DNA from: Kibdelosporangium persicum
GTDB taxonomy: Bacteria > Actinomycetota > Actinomycetes > Mycobacteriales > Pseudonocardiaceae
Assembly (NCBI RefSeq): GCF_013280595.1
Contig: NZ_JAAATY010000001.1
Span: 27,811 to 91,810 of the forward strand
Length of the DNA stretch: 64,000 nucleotides
Reading direction: 5' to 3'
In this document: positions 1 to 8,388 of the stretch, in pieces
How positions within the stretch are numbered: position 1 is the first letter of the stretch
Layout of the letters: every line of letters starts with the position of its first letter
The notes under the pieces: generated by a model
What the model was told of the DNA's origin: nothing
The model's database searches: none
Seen by the model: only the letters and a program-made list of their open reading frames with translations
Program-made: the position numbers and the translations under genes

Positions 1-1026
1 ACGCATCCCGGGAATGCCGAACCCGTCGCCCGCCGCCACGCCGTTCACGGGACCGGGCACGGCGGGATCGGGCACGGCGGGATTCGACACAGCGGGGTTG
101 GACACGGCGATGTGGACGGCGTCGGGTTCGTAGCCGACCTTGACCGTCGCCCGCTTGACCGGACTGTGCTTGAGCACGTTCGTCAACGACTCCTGCACGA
201 TCCGGTATCCGGCGAGATCCACCGCGGCGGGCACGGCACGTTGTGGGCCGACGACATTGAGCCGGACTTCGACACCCGCGTGACTCATCCGGTCGGTCAA
301 CTCGGGCAGCAGGCCAAGGCCAGGCGCCGGGGCACGACCACGCACCACGGTCAACGTGGCGCGTAGTTCGTCCAACGCCTCCGTGCTGGTCTCGCTGATC
401 GCCTTCAGCGCGATCTCGGCCTGCTCCGGCTTCCTGGTCAGCAGGTGCAAGGCGATGTCCGCCTGCATCTTGATCGCCGCGAGCCCGTGACCGACGACGT
501 CGTGCACTTCCTGGGCGACCCGCAGCCGTTCGTCGGACACGCGTTCCCGGATCGCCTCGGCCCGGGCGCGTTCGGTGGATTCCCGGTTGACCCGGATCAT
601 CACCCCGATCGCCAGCGGGATGATCGCGAAGCCGCTGGCCGGGATCAGCCCGTACAGGCCGCTCGCCGACGCCGGATGCGCGAGCAAGTGCGTGACCAGG
701 ACCGCCAGCGCCATGCCGGTGGCGGTCGCGGCCCGGACCAGCGGCAGGTGACGGCCGACGGTGTACGTCGCGACCGCGAACGTGCCCATCACCGGTCCGT
801 ACGGGTAGGCCAGCAAGAGATACGTCGTCAGCAGCACAGTGTTGACGCCGAGCGTCGCCTCCGGCCACCGCCGCCGAGCGGTCAGCGCCAGTGCGCTGCC
901 GGCGGCCAGGACGAATCCGAGCAGGTCGATCGGCCGGTCCACGTCGGTCATGTGGTGCGTCGCGGCGGCCCCGACGACGCTGAGCGCCGTCAGGACCACC
1001 GCGAGGGCGATGTCGCCGACCTTCAT
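1..1026 (-). CDS. Sensor histidine kinase, NarL/DesK type (C-terminus cut by window edge)
   Basis: The minus-strand frame from ATG at 1026 is open to the left edge, giving 342 visible residues. The first 150 residues hold about four to five membrane segments. A dimerisation/phosphoacceptor box reading EVHDVVGHGLAAIKMQADIA puts the phosphorylated His near residue 175, and an N-box (IVQESLTNVLKHS) and the start of a G-box (GDGFGIPGM) follow. This is the HisKA_3/HATPase layout of kinases paired with LuxR-type response regulators. The regulator is probably just beyond the left edge. The gene lies 14 bp downstream of an ABC-2 permease in the same direction, so it may sense the exported compound or the membrane state. 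A short tandem repeat interrupts the ATP-binding region. Confidence 0.9.
   Translation of the reverse strand, partial: MKVGDIALAVVLTALSVVGAAATHHMTDVDRPIDLLGFVLAAGSALALTARRRWPEATLGVNTVLLTTYLLLAYPYGPVMGTFAVATYTVGRHLPLVRAATATGMALAVLVTHLLAHPASASGLYGLIPASGFAIIPLAIGVMIRVNRESTERARAEAIRERVSDERLRVAQEVHDVVGHGLAAIKMQADIALHLLTRKPEQAEIALKAISETSTEALDELRATLTVVRGRAPAPGLGLLPELTDRMSHAGVEVRLNVVGPQRAVPAAVDLAGYRIVQESLTNVLKHSPVKRATVKVGYEPDAVHIAVSNPAVSNPAVPDPAVPGPVNGVAAGDGFGIPGMR
55..114 (-). repeat. Four 15-bp tandem repeats inside the kinase gene
   Basis: Four consecutive 15-bp units lie at 55-69, 70-84, 85-99 and 100-114; the first two differ by one base and the others are more diverged. They are in frame and encode copies of a five-residue unit (VSNPA, VSNPA, VPDPA, VPGPV) between the N-box and G-box of the histidine kinase. 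This is the ATP-lid region, so repeat number could alter lid length. Confidence 0.75.
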
Positions 1027-1040
1027 GTGCGCACCCCGGT

Positions 1041-1865
1041 TCAGTCGATGTCGCGACGCCGCAGCAGCCAGCCGCCGAGCACGGCGAATGCCACCAGGTA
1101 GGCCACGATAACCACGCCGGCCTGTGTTCCGCCCACGATCGGGTCGACTCCGGGCGGGCCGGTACCGATCAGCGACGCCACCAGCGCGCCCGCGTTCGGC
1201 CCCGGCAGGCCCTTCTGCACCTCGTTCACCCAGTCCAGCAGGGGCGCCGCGATCGAGGACAGCAGGTTCTGGATCGCCAGCATCCACACCAGGCCGAGCC
1301 CGATCGGCAACGCGACCCCGCGGAACACGATGCCCAGCGCCATCCCGAGGGCACCCCACATCATCGTGACCAGCCAGCCTGCCCCGAACCCGCGCACGAT
1401 GTCCACAATGGACGGCCAGGTCATCGGCTGGTCCGCCAGCGCGGCGACCACAACGCTCGCCGACGCGCTGAACGCGAGCAGGGCGAGCACCAAAATCGCG
1501 GTGCCTGCCGCGACCGTGACGAGTTTGGCCGAGTAGACCCGGACCCGGGAAGGTCGTTGGGAGAGCACGGTTTTCCACGTCTCCCAGCCGTACTCGCCGC
1601 CCGCGACGAGCACGCCGAAGATCAACGCCAGAGCGCCGACGAACAGCGGGAGCCCGCCGATCGCGCCGGACACGAACTGCCCGGGCAGCATCGCGGTGAG
1701 CCCCCGGCTGACCGGTCCTTCGGTCGTGCCGGTGTACCCGGCGTACGGGATGACGTAGGCGAAAGTGAGGGTCTGCACCACGGCGATGCCCAGCAGCAGC
1801 CAGATCGCCGGGCGGTGCACCTGTTTGGTGATCTCGGCCCTGATGTCAGCCCACATTCCGGGCAC
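1041..1865 (-). CDS. ABC-2 type transporter permease
   Basis: The 274-residue protein has an N-terminal cytoplasmic start (DIRAEITKQVHRPAIWLLLG) followed by about six hydrophobic helices and a basic C-terminus ending in RRRDID, the layout of ABC-2 permeases that act with a separate ATPase. The reading frame overlaps the upstream ATPase gene by 20 bp from the first ATG (1865); the internal ATG at 1856 would shorten the overlap to 11 bp and is an alternative start. Together with the neighbouring ATPase it should form a membrane exporter, substrate unknown, probably co-transcribed with the histidine kinase. Confidence 0.88.
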   Translation of the reverse strand: MPGMWADIRAEITKQVHRPAIWLLLGIAVVQTLTFAYVIPYAGYTGTTEGPVSRGLTAMLPGQFVSGAIGGLPLFVGALALIFGVLVAGGEYGWETWKTVLSQRPSRVRVYSAKLVTVAAGTAILVLALLAFSASASVVVAALADQPMTWPSIVDIVRGFGAGWLVTMMWGALGMALGIVFRGVALPIGLGLVWMLAIQNLLSSIAAPLLDWVNEVQKGLPGPNAGALVASLIGTGPPGVDPIVGGTQAGVVIVAYLVAFAVLGGWLLRRRDID

Positions 1866-2742
1866 CTCCGGTCAGTTCGAGGAAAGCCTGTTCCAGATCG
1901 GGTTCCCGCCAGCGCAGTTCGCTGACCTCGATGCCGTGCCCGACCAGTTCCGCATTGATCTTCGAGGCCTGGCCGGGTTCGACCTCCAGGTCGAAGACGG
2001 CGTCGTCAGCCAGCATGCGCTCGTCTCCGACGAGTGCCGACAACACGGTCTGTGCCCGGTCGAACGGGTGCGCCACCACGCGTAGCGTCCCGCCTGCCCG
2101 TAGCTCGGCGACGGTCGTCTCGGCGACCAGTTCGCCGCGCGTGATCACGCCGACGCGGTCGCAGATCTGCTCGACCTCAGCCAGCAGATGGCTGGACAGC
2201 AACACCGTGCAGCCACTCGCGGCCAGCTCGCGGATGGTGACACGCATGTCGGCCATCCCGGCCGGGTCCAGCCCGTTGGTCGGCTCGTCCAGAACGAGCA
2301 GTTCGGGTTGCTTCACCAGCGCGGCGGCCAGACCCAGGCGCTGCTTCATGCCCAACGAGTACGTCGAATACCGGTCACCGGCCCGCCCGGTGAGCCCGAC
2401 GGTGTCGAGCACGGCGTCCACTTCGGACCTCTTGACGCCCGCGTGGTCCGCCAGCACGGTCAGGTTCCTGCGGCCGGACAGGTACGGGTAGAACGCGGGC
2501 CCTTCGATCAGCGCGCCGACCCGGTCGAGATACCCGGGTCCCGGCGGTTTGCCGAGCAGCCGGACACTGCCGGACGTCGGCTTGACCAGGCCGAGCAACA
2601 TGCGCAGCGTCGTCGTCTTGCCCGCGCCGTTCGGGCCGAGGAACCCGTAGACCTCACCGGGCCGGACAGTCAGGCTCACGTCCTTCACGGCCGTGGTGCC
2701 GCCGAAGTTCTTGGTCAGCTTGGTCGTCTCGACCGGGTTCAT
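1846..2742 (-). CDS. ABC transporter ATP-binding protein
   Basis: This 298-residue ATPase shows a Walker A motif (GPNGAGKTT), the ABC signature around YSLGMKQRLGLA, and Walker B with D-loop (LVLDEPTNGLDP). The region after about residue 215 is the variable C-terminal extension usual for ATPases of ABC-2 drug or lantibiotic-type exporters. The ATG at 2742 is chosen because it overlaps the stop of the upstream gene as ATGA, a translational-coupling arrangement; a start 27 bp earlier is possible but would lie deeper in that gene. It energises the permease encoded just downstream. Confidence 0.92.
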   Translation of the reverse strand: MNPVETTKLTKNFGGTTAVKDVSLTVRPGEVYGFLGPNGAGKTTTLRMLLGLVKPTSGSVRLLGKPPGPGYLDRVGALIEGPAFYPYLSGRRNLTVLADHAGVKRSEVDAVLDTVGLTGRAGDRYSTYSLGMKQRLGLAAALVKQPELLVLDEPTNGLDPAGMADMRVTIRELAASGCTVLLSSHLLAEVEQICDRVGVITRGELVAETTVAELRAGGTLRVVAHPFDRAQTVLSALVGDERMLADDAVFDLEVEPGQASKINAELVGHGIEVSELRWREPDLEQAFLELTGGARNVG

Positions 2743-3278
2743 GACTTGTCCTTCCTCAGCCGCCCCCACGGCTTGATCACGGAGATGACGGTCGCGAAAA
2801 GCACGGCGCCGGTCGACACGATCGGCGGGAACACCAGGTCGCCGGGGACCTCACCGGCCATCGTCCGGCCGTACTCGGCGGCCTCCTGCACACCGGCGCG
2901 CAGCGAGAAGACCACCAGCAGCACCAGGATGACGTTCATGATCAGCTTCACGAACACCCACCAGTACCTGGCCAGGCCGTACTTGGTGCCCAGACCGAGC
3001 ACGACTCCGCTGGCCAGGCACACGACCCCGGTGATGATCAACGGCCAGACCGCGAACAGTTCGAGCGCCTGGTAGGCGATCGCGGCCGTCTGTGGATCGG
3101 CCGTCCCCCTCGCGGTGAAGACCAGCACGGCCATCACCAGATCCATCCCGATCCACGCTCCCGCGGCCGAGATGTGCACGATCAGCCATATCTTGCGGGC
3201 GGTCTTGCCCAGCCTCGTCGATGCTCTTGGCCGCGCCGACGCCGGGCGTGTCGGTGAGCTCAGCACGTTCGTTGTCAT
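2739..3278 (-). CDS. Multi-pass membrane protein (DUF2269-like)
   Basis: A 179-residue protein with a short basic N-terminus and four predicted membrane helices (around WLIVHISAAGAWIGMDLVMA, a second near LIITGVVCLASG, a third near FVKLIMNVILVLLVV, and one near the C-terminus). The HIS-AAGAWIG stretch and the overall pattern resemble DUF2269-type integral membrane proteins, but I cannot assign a function. The ATG at 3278 is preferred over an earlier one because the upstream extension is low-complexity and unlike the family. It is translationally coupled to the ABC ATPase and so probably belongs to the same export or sensing operon. Confidence 0.75.
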   Translation of the reverse strand: MTTNVLSSPTRPASARPRASTRLGKTARKIWLIVHISAAGAWIGMDLVMAVLVFTARGTADPQTAAIAYQALELFAVWPLIITGVVCLASGVVLGLGTKYGLARYWWVFVKLIMNVILVLLVVFSLRAGVQEAAEYGRTMAGEVPGDLVFPPIVSTGAVLFATVISVIKPWGRLRKDKS

Positions 3279-3466
3279 GCCTGGAATCGTCGCCGGGTGA
3301 CGGGCCGCGGGCGTCAGCGCCGGCGCGGATCTCCGCGTACGCAAATCTGCGTACATGTCCACAGGGGACTGCCGGGGTGCGGGACACCCGGATCAACGGA
3401 ATAGGCCTGGGGCAGGGGTGGTTGAGGCAGCTGTTCGGCCAGTTCGACTCGCCTATGGAGGCTGTG

Positions 3467-4360
3467 ATGCGTGCCCTGGTCACCACCCCGGACACCAAGT
3501 TCGGGTTGCAGTTGCGGGAGGCTCCCGACCCGGCGCCGTCACCCGATCAGGTTCTTGTCGAGGTGCGCCATGCCTCCCTGAACCACGGAGATGTCGGGTA
3601 CTCGGCGACCGAAGCCCCTGGCAAGGTCATGGGCTGGGACGCGGCAGGCGTGGTCGTCCAGGCGGCGGCGGACGGCACCGGCCCGGAGGTGGGAGCACGC
3701 GTACTGACCTACGGCCCGGACGGCGCGTGGGCGCAGAAGCGCGCGGTTTCGGTGAACGAGCTGGCTGTCGTGCCGGACTCGGTGGACCTGGCGGTGGCGT
3801 CCACGCTGCCGGTCGCCGGGGTCACCGCGGTGCGCGCGCTGCACCGGTCGGGAGCGATCGCGGGCAAGCGAGTGCTGGTCACGGGCGCTTCCGGCGGTGT
3901 CGGCCGGTACGCGATCCAGATCGCGGCGCGGGAAGGCGCGCACGTGGTCGCGCTCGCGCGGCGGGGCGAAGGGCTTGCCGAGCTCGGCGCCCGGGAAGTC
4001 GTCGCCGACCTGGACGACGTCGAGCCGGTCGACGTGATCCTGGAGAACGTCGGCGGTCCGACACTGGTGCGAGCGTGGGCCCTGCTGAAGACCGGCGGCG
4101 TGCTGCAGAGCATCGGGTGGACGTCGATGGAGCCCGCGGTGTTCCAGCCGTACGCCACGGTCGTCCCGGCGAAGTCGCTCGTGTCGTTCCAGGCGGGCAA
4201 CGGCTACGCGTCCGACCTGGAGTACCTGCTCAAGCTGGTCGCCGACGGCGAACTGAAGGTGGACATCGGCTGGCGCGGCTCGTGGACCGACTTCGACGAG
4301 GCCGCCGCGGCACTGTTCGGCCGTCAGGTCTCCGGCAAGGCCGTGCTGGACATCGACTAG
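3467..4360 (+). CDS. Zinc-type alcohol dehydrogenase/quinone oxidoreductase family (MDR)
   Basis: The 297-residue protein starts with MRALVTTPDTKFGLQLREAP, the conserved opening of medium-chain dehydrogenase/reductases. An N-terminal GroES-like fold with SLNHGDVGY and GKVMGWDAAGVVV is followed by a Rossmann domain with VTGASGGVGRYAIQIA. The structural zinc-binding cysteines are missing, so it is likely an NADPH quinone or enone reductase of the QOR group rather than an alcohol dehydrogenase. It is short for the family because the Rossmann part is compact. A GGAG ribosome site sits 6 bp before the ATG. Its 3' end overlaps the convergent sigma gene by 4 bp. Confidence 0.85.
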   Translation: MRALVTTPDTKFGLQLREAPDPAPSPDQVLVEVRHASLNHGDVGYSATEAPGKVMGWDAAGVVVQAAADGTGPEVGARVLTYGPDGAWAQKRAVSVNELAVVPDSVDLAVASTLPVAGVTAVRALHRSGAIAGKRVLVTGASGGVGRYAIQIAAREGAHVVALARRGEGLAELGAREVVADLDDVEPVDVILENVGGPTLVRAWALLKTGGVLQSIGWTSMEPAVFQPYATVVPAKSLVSFQAGNGYASDLEYLLKLVADGELKVDIGWRGSWTDFDEAAAALFGRQVSGKAVLDID

Positions 4361-4929
4361 ATAGCGAAGCGCCGCCGAGGTGTGTCGGTGTCCTTCATCG
4401 ACGTGATCAGGTCGTCGCGGGCCCTGGCCACGCGTGACCGGATCGTGCCGACAGGGCAGTCGCAGACCTCGGCGGCGTCAGCGTAGGACAGTCCGAGCGT
4501 CTGGGTGAGCACGAACGCCTCGCGGCGTTCGGTGTCCAAGGACCTGATCAGCTCTTCGAGGACGACACCTTCCTCGAAACCGGCCACCTGCTGCACGCGC
4601 TCGGCCGCGGCCTGCCAGTCGGGCACGTCAGCGTGGCGCGGCCGAACCTGGGCCGCCCTGATCTGGTCGACCACGACCCGGCGCGCGATCGACAGCAGCC
4701 AGGTCCGCGCGGACGAGCGCCCTTCGAACCGGGCCAGGCTGCCCAACGCACGCAGGTAGGTCTCCTGCGCGAGGTCGTCGGCCAGCTTCGGGTCGGCGAG
4801 ATGCGCGACGAACCGCCAGACGTCCCGCTGAGTGGCACGGATGAACCGCTCGAGGGCGGTCCGGTCGCCACGCCGGGCCTCGAACGCCAACTGGGTGATC
4901 TCCGTGTCCTCAGGCCTCACAATTACCAC
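4357..4929 (-). CDS. sigC: ECF RNA polymerase sigma factor, SigC-like
   Basis: This 190-residue protein has sigma region 2 (IRATQRDVWRFVAHLAD, then LADDLAQETYLRALGSLARFEGRSSARTWL) and region 4 (LGLSYADAAEVCDCPVGTIRSRVARARD). From memory these segments are nearly identical to mycobacterial SigC, including the QQDVWRFVA and CPVGTIRSRVARARD stretches. No anti-sigma gene lies next to it, as in mycobacterial sigC loci. The frame opens with GTG at 4929; a GTG at 4920 is an alternative. It stands alone on the minus strand, convergent with the oxidoreductase and divergent from the GNAT gene. Confidence 0.85.
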   Translation of the reverse strand: MVIVRPEDTEITQLAFEARRGDRTALERFIRATQRDVWRFVAHLADPKLADDLAQETYLRALGSLARFEGRSSARTWLLSIARRVVVDQIRAAQVRPRHADVPDWQAAAERVQQVAGFEEGVVLEELIRSLDTERREAFVLTQTLGLSYADAAEVCDCPVGTIRSRVARARDDLITSMKDTDTPRRRFAI

Positions 4930-5007
4930 AACGTAGTGGATCGATCCCGAGTCCGGTCACCCGCCGGTCGGACCAACCTCCCGGACCGCGCTTTCCCCAG
5001 CGTACGG

Positions 5008-5053
5008 CTCGTGAGTGGTTATCCGGGTTCTAACCCGGATTTTCGCTCACGAG
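5008..5053. repeat. Dispersed intergenic palindrome, copy 1
   Basis: The arms CTCGTGAGTGGTTATCCGGG and a mirrored right arm ending CTCACGAG flank a centre GGGTT-CT-AACCC. The inner part of the right arm is degraded (TTTTCG where other copies have AACCA), so the hairpin is imperfect. It lies in the divergent promoter space between the sigC-like gene and the GNAT gene and ends 25 bp before the GNAT start. It belongs to the same family as the copies at 10868, 25631, 33832 and 56301; copy 5 is its closest relative. Confidence 0.85.
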
Positions 5054-5078
5054 GGGTTGCTGGCCTACAGTGATCACG

Positions 5079-5375
5079 ATGACCGACCACACGAAGCAAG
5101 TTGTCCGAAACGACGACAAGAACCGGTACGAGGTGCTGCTCGACGGCGAACTGGCGGGCTTCGCCGCCTACACCCCGCGGGGTGACCAGGTCGTCTTCAC
5201 GCACACCGAGATCGACGGCGCCTTCGCGGGCAAGGGACTCGGCAAGGTGCTGGCCGCCGGCGCGCTGGACGACGTGGTCGCCCGCGAGCTGGTGATCGTG
5301 CCGGTGTGCCCGTTCATCGCCGGCTTCGTCCGCAAGAACGAGCAGTACGACGGCCACGTCAAATGGCCTGAATGA
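5079..5375 (+). CDS. Small GNAT-fold N-acetyltransferase-like protein (NATD1/YidJ type)
   Basis: A 98-residue protein with the single-domain Gcn5-like pattern: YEVLLDGELAGFAAYTPR, then FTHTEIDGAFAGKGLGKVLAAGAL, which corresponds to the acetyl-CoA pyrophosphate loop (GxGxG/A), and the family hallmark VCPFIAGFVRKN near the C-terminus. The substrate is unknown for this widespread minimal family. The ATG at 5079 fits the usual N-terminus better than the GTG 9 bp upstream. A TACAGT hexamer at 5066-5071 would place transcription start at the ATG itself, so the mRNA may be leaderless. The stop overlaps the pirin start as ATGA. Confidence 0.82.
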   Translation: MTDHTKQVVRNDDKNRYEVLLDGELAGFAAYTPRGDQVVFTHTEIDGAFAGKGLGKVLAAGALDDVVARELVIVPVCPFIAGFVRKNEQYDGHVKWPE

Positions 5376-6283
5376 GCCGGCGGATGAGCAACGTCAGCAG
5401 CCCGGAGTTCTTCGAGGCCCGCGAAGTCCCGTTGGGCGGGGTCCGGGGCGTCCGGGTCGACCGGGTGTTGCCGCAGCGTGCGCTGCCGACGCTCGGTGCG
5501 TGGTGTTTCCTGGACCAGTTCGGTCCGGGTGTGTCCGAGATGGTCGTCCTGCCGCACCCGCACATCGGGTTGCAGACGGTGACCTGGCCGCTGTCAGGCG
5601 AGATCCGGCACCGCGACAGCGTGGGCAGCGACGTGATCCTGCGTCCCGGTCAGCTGAACCTGATGACCAGCGGCCGCGGCGTGTCGCATTCGGAGGTCTC
5701 GGTCGGGACCGAACCGTTGCATGCTGTGCAACTGTGGGTCGCGCTGCCGGTCGAGGCAGCGGGACAGGAACCCGGCTTCGAGCACCACTCGTCCCTGCCG
5801 TGGTACCGGGACGAGGGAATCGACGCGTTGGTGTTCATGGGCGCGCTCGGCGACGCCGAATCGCGTGCCACCACGTACACGCCGCTTGTCGGAGCGCAGA
5901 TCGACGTCACAGAGGGCACTGTTCCGCTGCGACCTGACTTCGAGTACGGGCTGCTGGTGGTCGACGGCGCGGTCCGCGTCGCCGACGTCGACCTCAAGCC
6001 CGGACCGTTGCTGTACCTGGGAACGGGCCGCGAGGAGATCACGCTTGCCGGTCCGGCCCGCGTGATCCTGCTCGGTGGCGAGCCGTTCGCCGACGACCTG
6101 GTGATGTGGTGGAACTTCGTCGGACGCGGCCACGACGAGATCGCGGCCGCGCGGGCGGACTGGGAAGGCGCGGACCCGAGCCGGTTCGGCACGGTCGCCG
6201 GCCACGGCACTGACCGGATCCCCGCGCCGGTCCTGCCCAACCTCCGCCTCAAGCCGCGCAAACAGCCGCTACGCGATCAGTAG
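5372..6283 (+). CDS. Pirin family protein
   Basis: A 303-residue bicupin protein. The N-terminal cupin carries the pirin iron ligands: HPHIG at residues 62-66 (His62, His64) and GVSHSE (His106, Glu108). The surrounding LQTVTWPLSGEIRHRDS and PGQLNLMTSGRGVSHSE are typical. Pirins bind Fe(II) and have been linked to quercetin dioxygenase activity and redox-dependent control of partners; the role here is unknown. It is translationally coupled to the GNAT gene and overlaps the convergent LysE gene by 15 bp. Confidence 0.93.
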   Translation: MSRRMSNVSSPEFFEAREVPLGGVRGVRVDRVLPQRALPTLGAWCFLDQFGPGVSEMVVLPHPHIGLQTVTWPLSGEIRHRDSVGSDVILRPGQLNLMTSGRGVSHSEVSVGTEPLHAVQLWVALPVEAAGQEPGFEHHSSLPWYRDEGIDALVFMGALGDAESRATTYTPLVGAQIDVTEGTVPLRPDFEYGLLVVDGAVRVADVDLKPGPLLYLGTGREEITLAGPARVILLGGEPFADDLVMWWNFVGRGHDEIAAARADWEGADPSRFGTVAGHGTDRIPAPVLPNLRLKPRKQPLRDQ

Positions 6284-6868
6284 CGAAGCGCCGATCAGCA
6301 CCATCGCCACACCGGAGATCCGCGAGACGACCGCGGCGGCCCGTGGCCGTGCACCCAGCACGGTCCGGGCCAGCAGGCCGACCGTCAGGTAGACGACCGC
6401 GCACGTGATCATGTGCAACGTGCCCAGTGTGGCGGTCTGCAATGCCACCGGCCACCCCGCGCCCGGACGTACGAACTGCGGCAGCAATGCCACGGACAGC
6501 AGCAGTCCCTTGGGGTTCAGGCCGCTGACGCCCGCTCCGCGCACCGCCACCCGCCGCGCTGACGGCATCGCGGGACCGGCCGACGGACGCGCGGGCTTGA
6601 GCAGGACGGCTCCGCCGGTCCAGATCAGGTACGCCGCCCCGATCGCCGTGATCACCGTCAACAGCCCGGGATGAGCGGCCATCACAGCCGCGAGGCCCGC
6701 TGTCACCAGGATCGTGTGTCCCGCGTACCCGGCGACCAGGCCGGCCACCGCGGGCACGACAGACCGGTCACGCAGGCCCGCCGAGATCGCGTAGGCCCAG
6801 TCCGCGCCCGGGGTGAGCACCAGCAGCAGATCGATCAGCAGGAACGCCGCCACGGCACCGAAATCCAT
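6269..6868 (-). CDS. LysE family translocator
   Basis: The 199-residue protein has six hydrophobic segments and the LysE/RhtB opening: FLLIDLLLVLTPGADWAYAISAGLRDR, containing the conserved TPGAD motif, and the mid-protein GxNPKGLLL stretch (SGLNPKGLLLSVALLPQFV). These transporters export amino acids or related metabolites. The start at 6868 (MDFGAV) directly precedes the first helix. It is transcribed divergently from an Lrp/AsnC regulator 76 bp away, the classic LysE/Lrp export pair, so its expression is probably amino-acid responsive. Confidence 0.9.
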   Translation of the reverse strand: MDFGAVAAFLLIDLLLVLTPGADWAYAISAGLRDRSVVPAVAGLVAGYAGHTILVTAGLAAVMAAHPGLLTVITAIGAAYLIWTGGAVLLKPARPSAGPAMPSARRVAVRGAGVSGLNPKGLLLSVALLPQFVRPGAGWPVALQTATLGTLHMITCAVVYLTVGLLARTVLGARPRAAAVVSRISGVAMVLIGASLLIA

Positions 6869-6944
6869 GCCTGGGACGCTAGATCGATCTCCGGGGAAGG
6901 TGTTCCCGGATTTCCCTTCCAAGCAGGCCTCGGGGAGTAAAATC

Positions 6945-7391
6945 TTGCTTGTGGACAGCGTTGACCGGAAGATTATTGCCGAGCTGCAGCGTGACGGCCG
7001 GTTGACGGTGACCGAGCTCGCCGCCCGGGTGCGGCTGAGCGTCTCGCCTTGCCATCGCCGGGTGCGGGAACTGGAACGGACCGGCGCGATCCGTGGCTAC
7101 CGGGCGGTGATCGACCGGTCCGCGCTCGGCCTCGACTTCGAAGCGCTGGTGTTCGTGTCGATGGGCACGACCGAACGGGCCGTCGTCGCGGCCTTCGAGG
7201 AGGCCATCGCGGGGATGCCGCAGGTCGTCCAGGCTGAGCGGCTGTTCGGCGACCCGGACTTCCTGCTGCGCGTGGTCACCGAGGATCTCGCCGCGTACCA
7301 ACGGTTTTACGACGAGCAGCTGGCCACTTTGGAAGGCGTGCAACGGGTGTCGTCGACGATCGTGATGAAACACGTCGTCGACCGGGTCTGA
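6945..7391 (+). CDS. Lrp/AsnC family transcriptional regulator
   Basis: The protein begins with an AsnC-type helix-turn-helix (VDRKIIAELQRDGRLTVTELAARVRLSVSPCHRRVRELERTG) and continues into the RAM ligand-binding domain with the conserved PQVVQAERLFGDPDFLLRVV. GGGGAG at 6932-6937 favours the TTG at 6945 (7 bp spacing); the GTG at 6951 is the alternative and gives the more usual N-terminus. It probably controls the divergent LysE exporter in response to an amino acid bound by the RAM domain. Confidence 0.9.
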   Translation: MLVDSVDRKIIAELQRDGRLTVTELAARVRLSVSPCHRRVRELERTGAIRGYRAVIDRSALGLDFEALVFVSMGTTERAVVAAFEEAIAGMPQVVQAERLFGDPDFLLRVVTEDLAAYQRFYDEQLATLEGVQRVSSTIVMKHVVDRV

Positions 7392-7407
7392 CCGGCCTGC
7401 GTGCGTG

Positions 7408-7992
7408 TCAGCTGCCGTGGTACCACTGGATCATCGACTGGGCCAGCGGGCTTTCCCCGGCTGTGCCGACTGTGAGGTCCACTCCGGACGCCACAACCCG
7501 TTCGCTGTAGCGGATCGTGGTGTGACCGTGGTGCCATGCGCCGCCCCACAACGCGGTTTCCAACGCGCTGAGCACCAGGTCTGTGGTGAGCGGGGCGCAT
7601 CGTTCGTACGCCAGGACTTTGCGGGCTGACTCGTCGACCACGAACAGCGCGCCGCCGTAGTAGTCCACGAACCACCGCCGCAGCGGCGGGCCGCCGCTGG
7701 GCGGCCGGGGACCGGCGGAGATCTTCAGCTCACGCATCAGCCGCTCCACCGTGCAGCGGGCGACCCGGATGCCTTCGCCGTTGAGGTGCCGCCAGATGCG
7801 CCGTGAGCCGGCGCCGGTCTCGGCGAAGACCCGCAGGATCTCGCGTTTCAGCTCCTCGTCACGGCGTGAGCGGGGTGACGGCGGCCGGGCGACGGCCGCG
7901 TAGTACGTCGATGGAGCGATCCCCAGTACCCGGCAGATCGGCTCGACTCCGAAAGTGCTCTTGTGCTCGTTGACGAACTTGATCAGCTGCTC
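7408..7992 (-). pseudogene. IS3 orfB transposase, diverged and truncated
   Basis: The N-terminal part is a normal IS3 orfB: FGVEPICRVLGIAPSTYY, then RRIWRHLNGEGIRVARCTVERLMRELK. After that about 90 residues of the usual protein are missing or unrecognisable, and the remaining integrase-like stretch (LFVVDESARKVLAYE, then WHHGHTTIRYSERVV and GTAGESPLAQSMI) is heavily diverged. Compared with the family, the HHSD aspartate has become His (HHGH) and the final catalytic Glu of the DNALAES segment is Gln, and the 50-60 residue C-terminus is absent. The product cannot be an active transposase. Confidence 0.8.
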
Positions 7993-8300
7993 GGTCGCGG
8001 GTCGAGCTCCCGCGCGAAGAAAGCCGATGCCGCCTTGAGGATCTCGTTCGAGCGCCGCAACCGCTGGACTTCCCTGGACAGCTCGGTGATCCGGCGTTCC
8101 GCGGAGATCGCCTCACCGGGCGACTCGCCGTGGATCTCGGCGTGGCGGACCCACGTGCGCAGGGACTGGTCACCGATCCCGAGCCGGGTGGCGACCTCGG
8201 CGATCACCCCGTAGGAGTTGCCGCGGGCCCGCCGGGTGTCGAACACCAGGCGGACGGCACGCCTGCGCAGGTCGTCCGGGTACTTCTTGGGTGCGGGCAC
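7983..8300 (-). CDS. IS3 orfA, transposase DNA-binding subunit
   Basis: A 105-residue protein starting PAPKKYPDDLRRRAVRLVFD, with an HTH region (GVIAEVATRLGIGDQSLRTWVRHAEI) and a C-terminal leucine-zipper-like coiled coil (ERRITELSREVQRLRRSNEI) ending in KAASAFFARELD. This is the InsE/HTH_Tnp_1 pattern of IS3 orfA. The GTG at 8300 matches the usual N-terminus; an ATG further upstream at 8351 would add unrelated sequence. It is probably the only intact gene of the element. Confidence 0.82.
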   Translation of the reverse strand: MPAPKKYPDDLRRRAVRLVFDTRRARGNSYGVIAEVATRLGIGDQSLRTWVRHAEIHGESPGEAISAERRITELSREVQRLRRSNEILKAASAFFARELDPRPSS

Positions 8301-8388
8301 AGTCAGATGGTGCCCGGTCACCCGCACAGAGCCCGCACAATCGGCGTACAACAGCCGCCGGGCACCCGCCGGTTCCAGATCACGCCGG

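Larger units (their letters stand above)
7408..8300 (-). mobile_element. IS3-family insertion sequence, degenerate
   Basis: Two overlapping minus-strand frames form an IS3-type orfA/orfB pair. orfB lies in the -1 frame relative to orfA, as in elements that use programmed frameshifting. orfA looks intact, but orfB has lost about a third of its length and its catalytic residues. I could not identify terminal inverted repeats or a target duplication, so the outer limits given are those of the coding frames. Confidence 0.8.
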
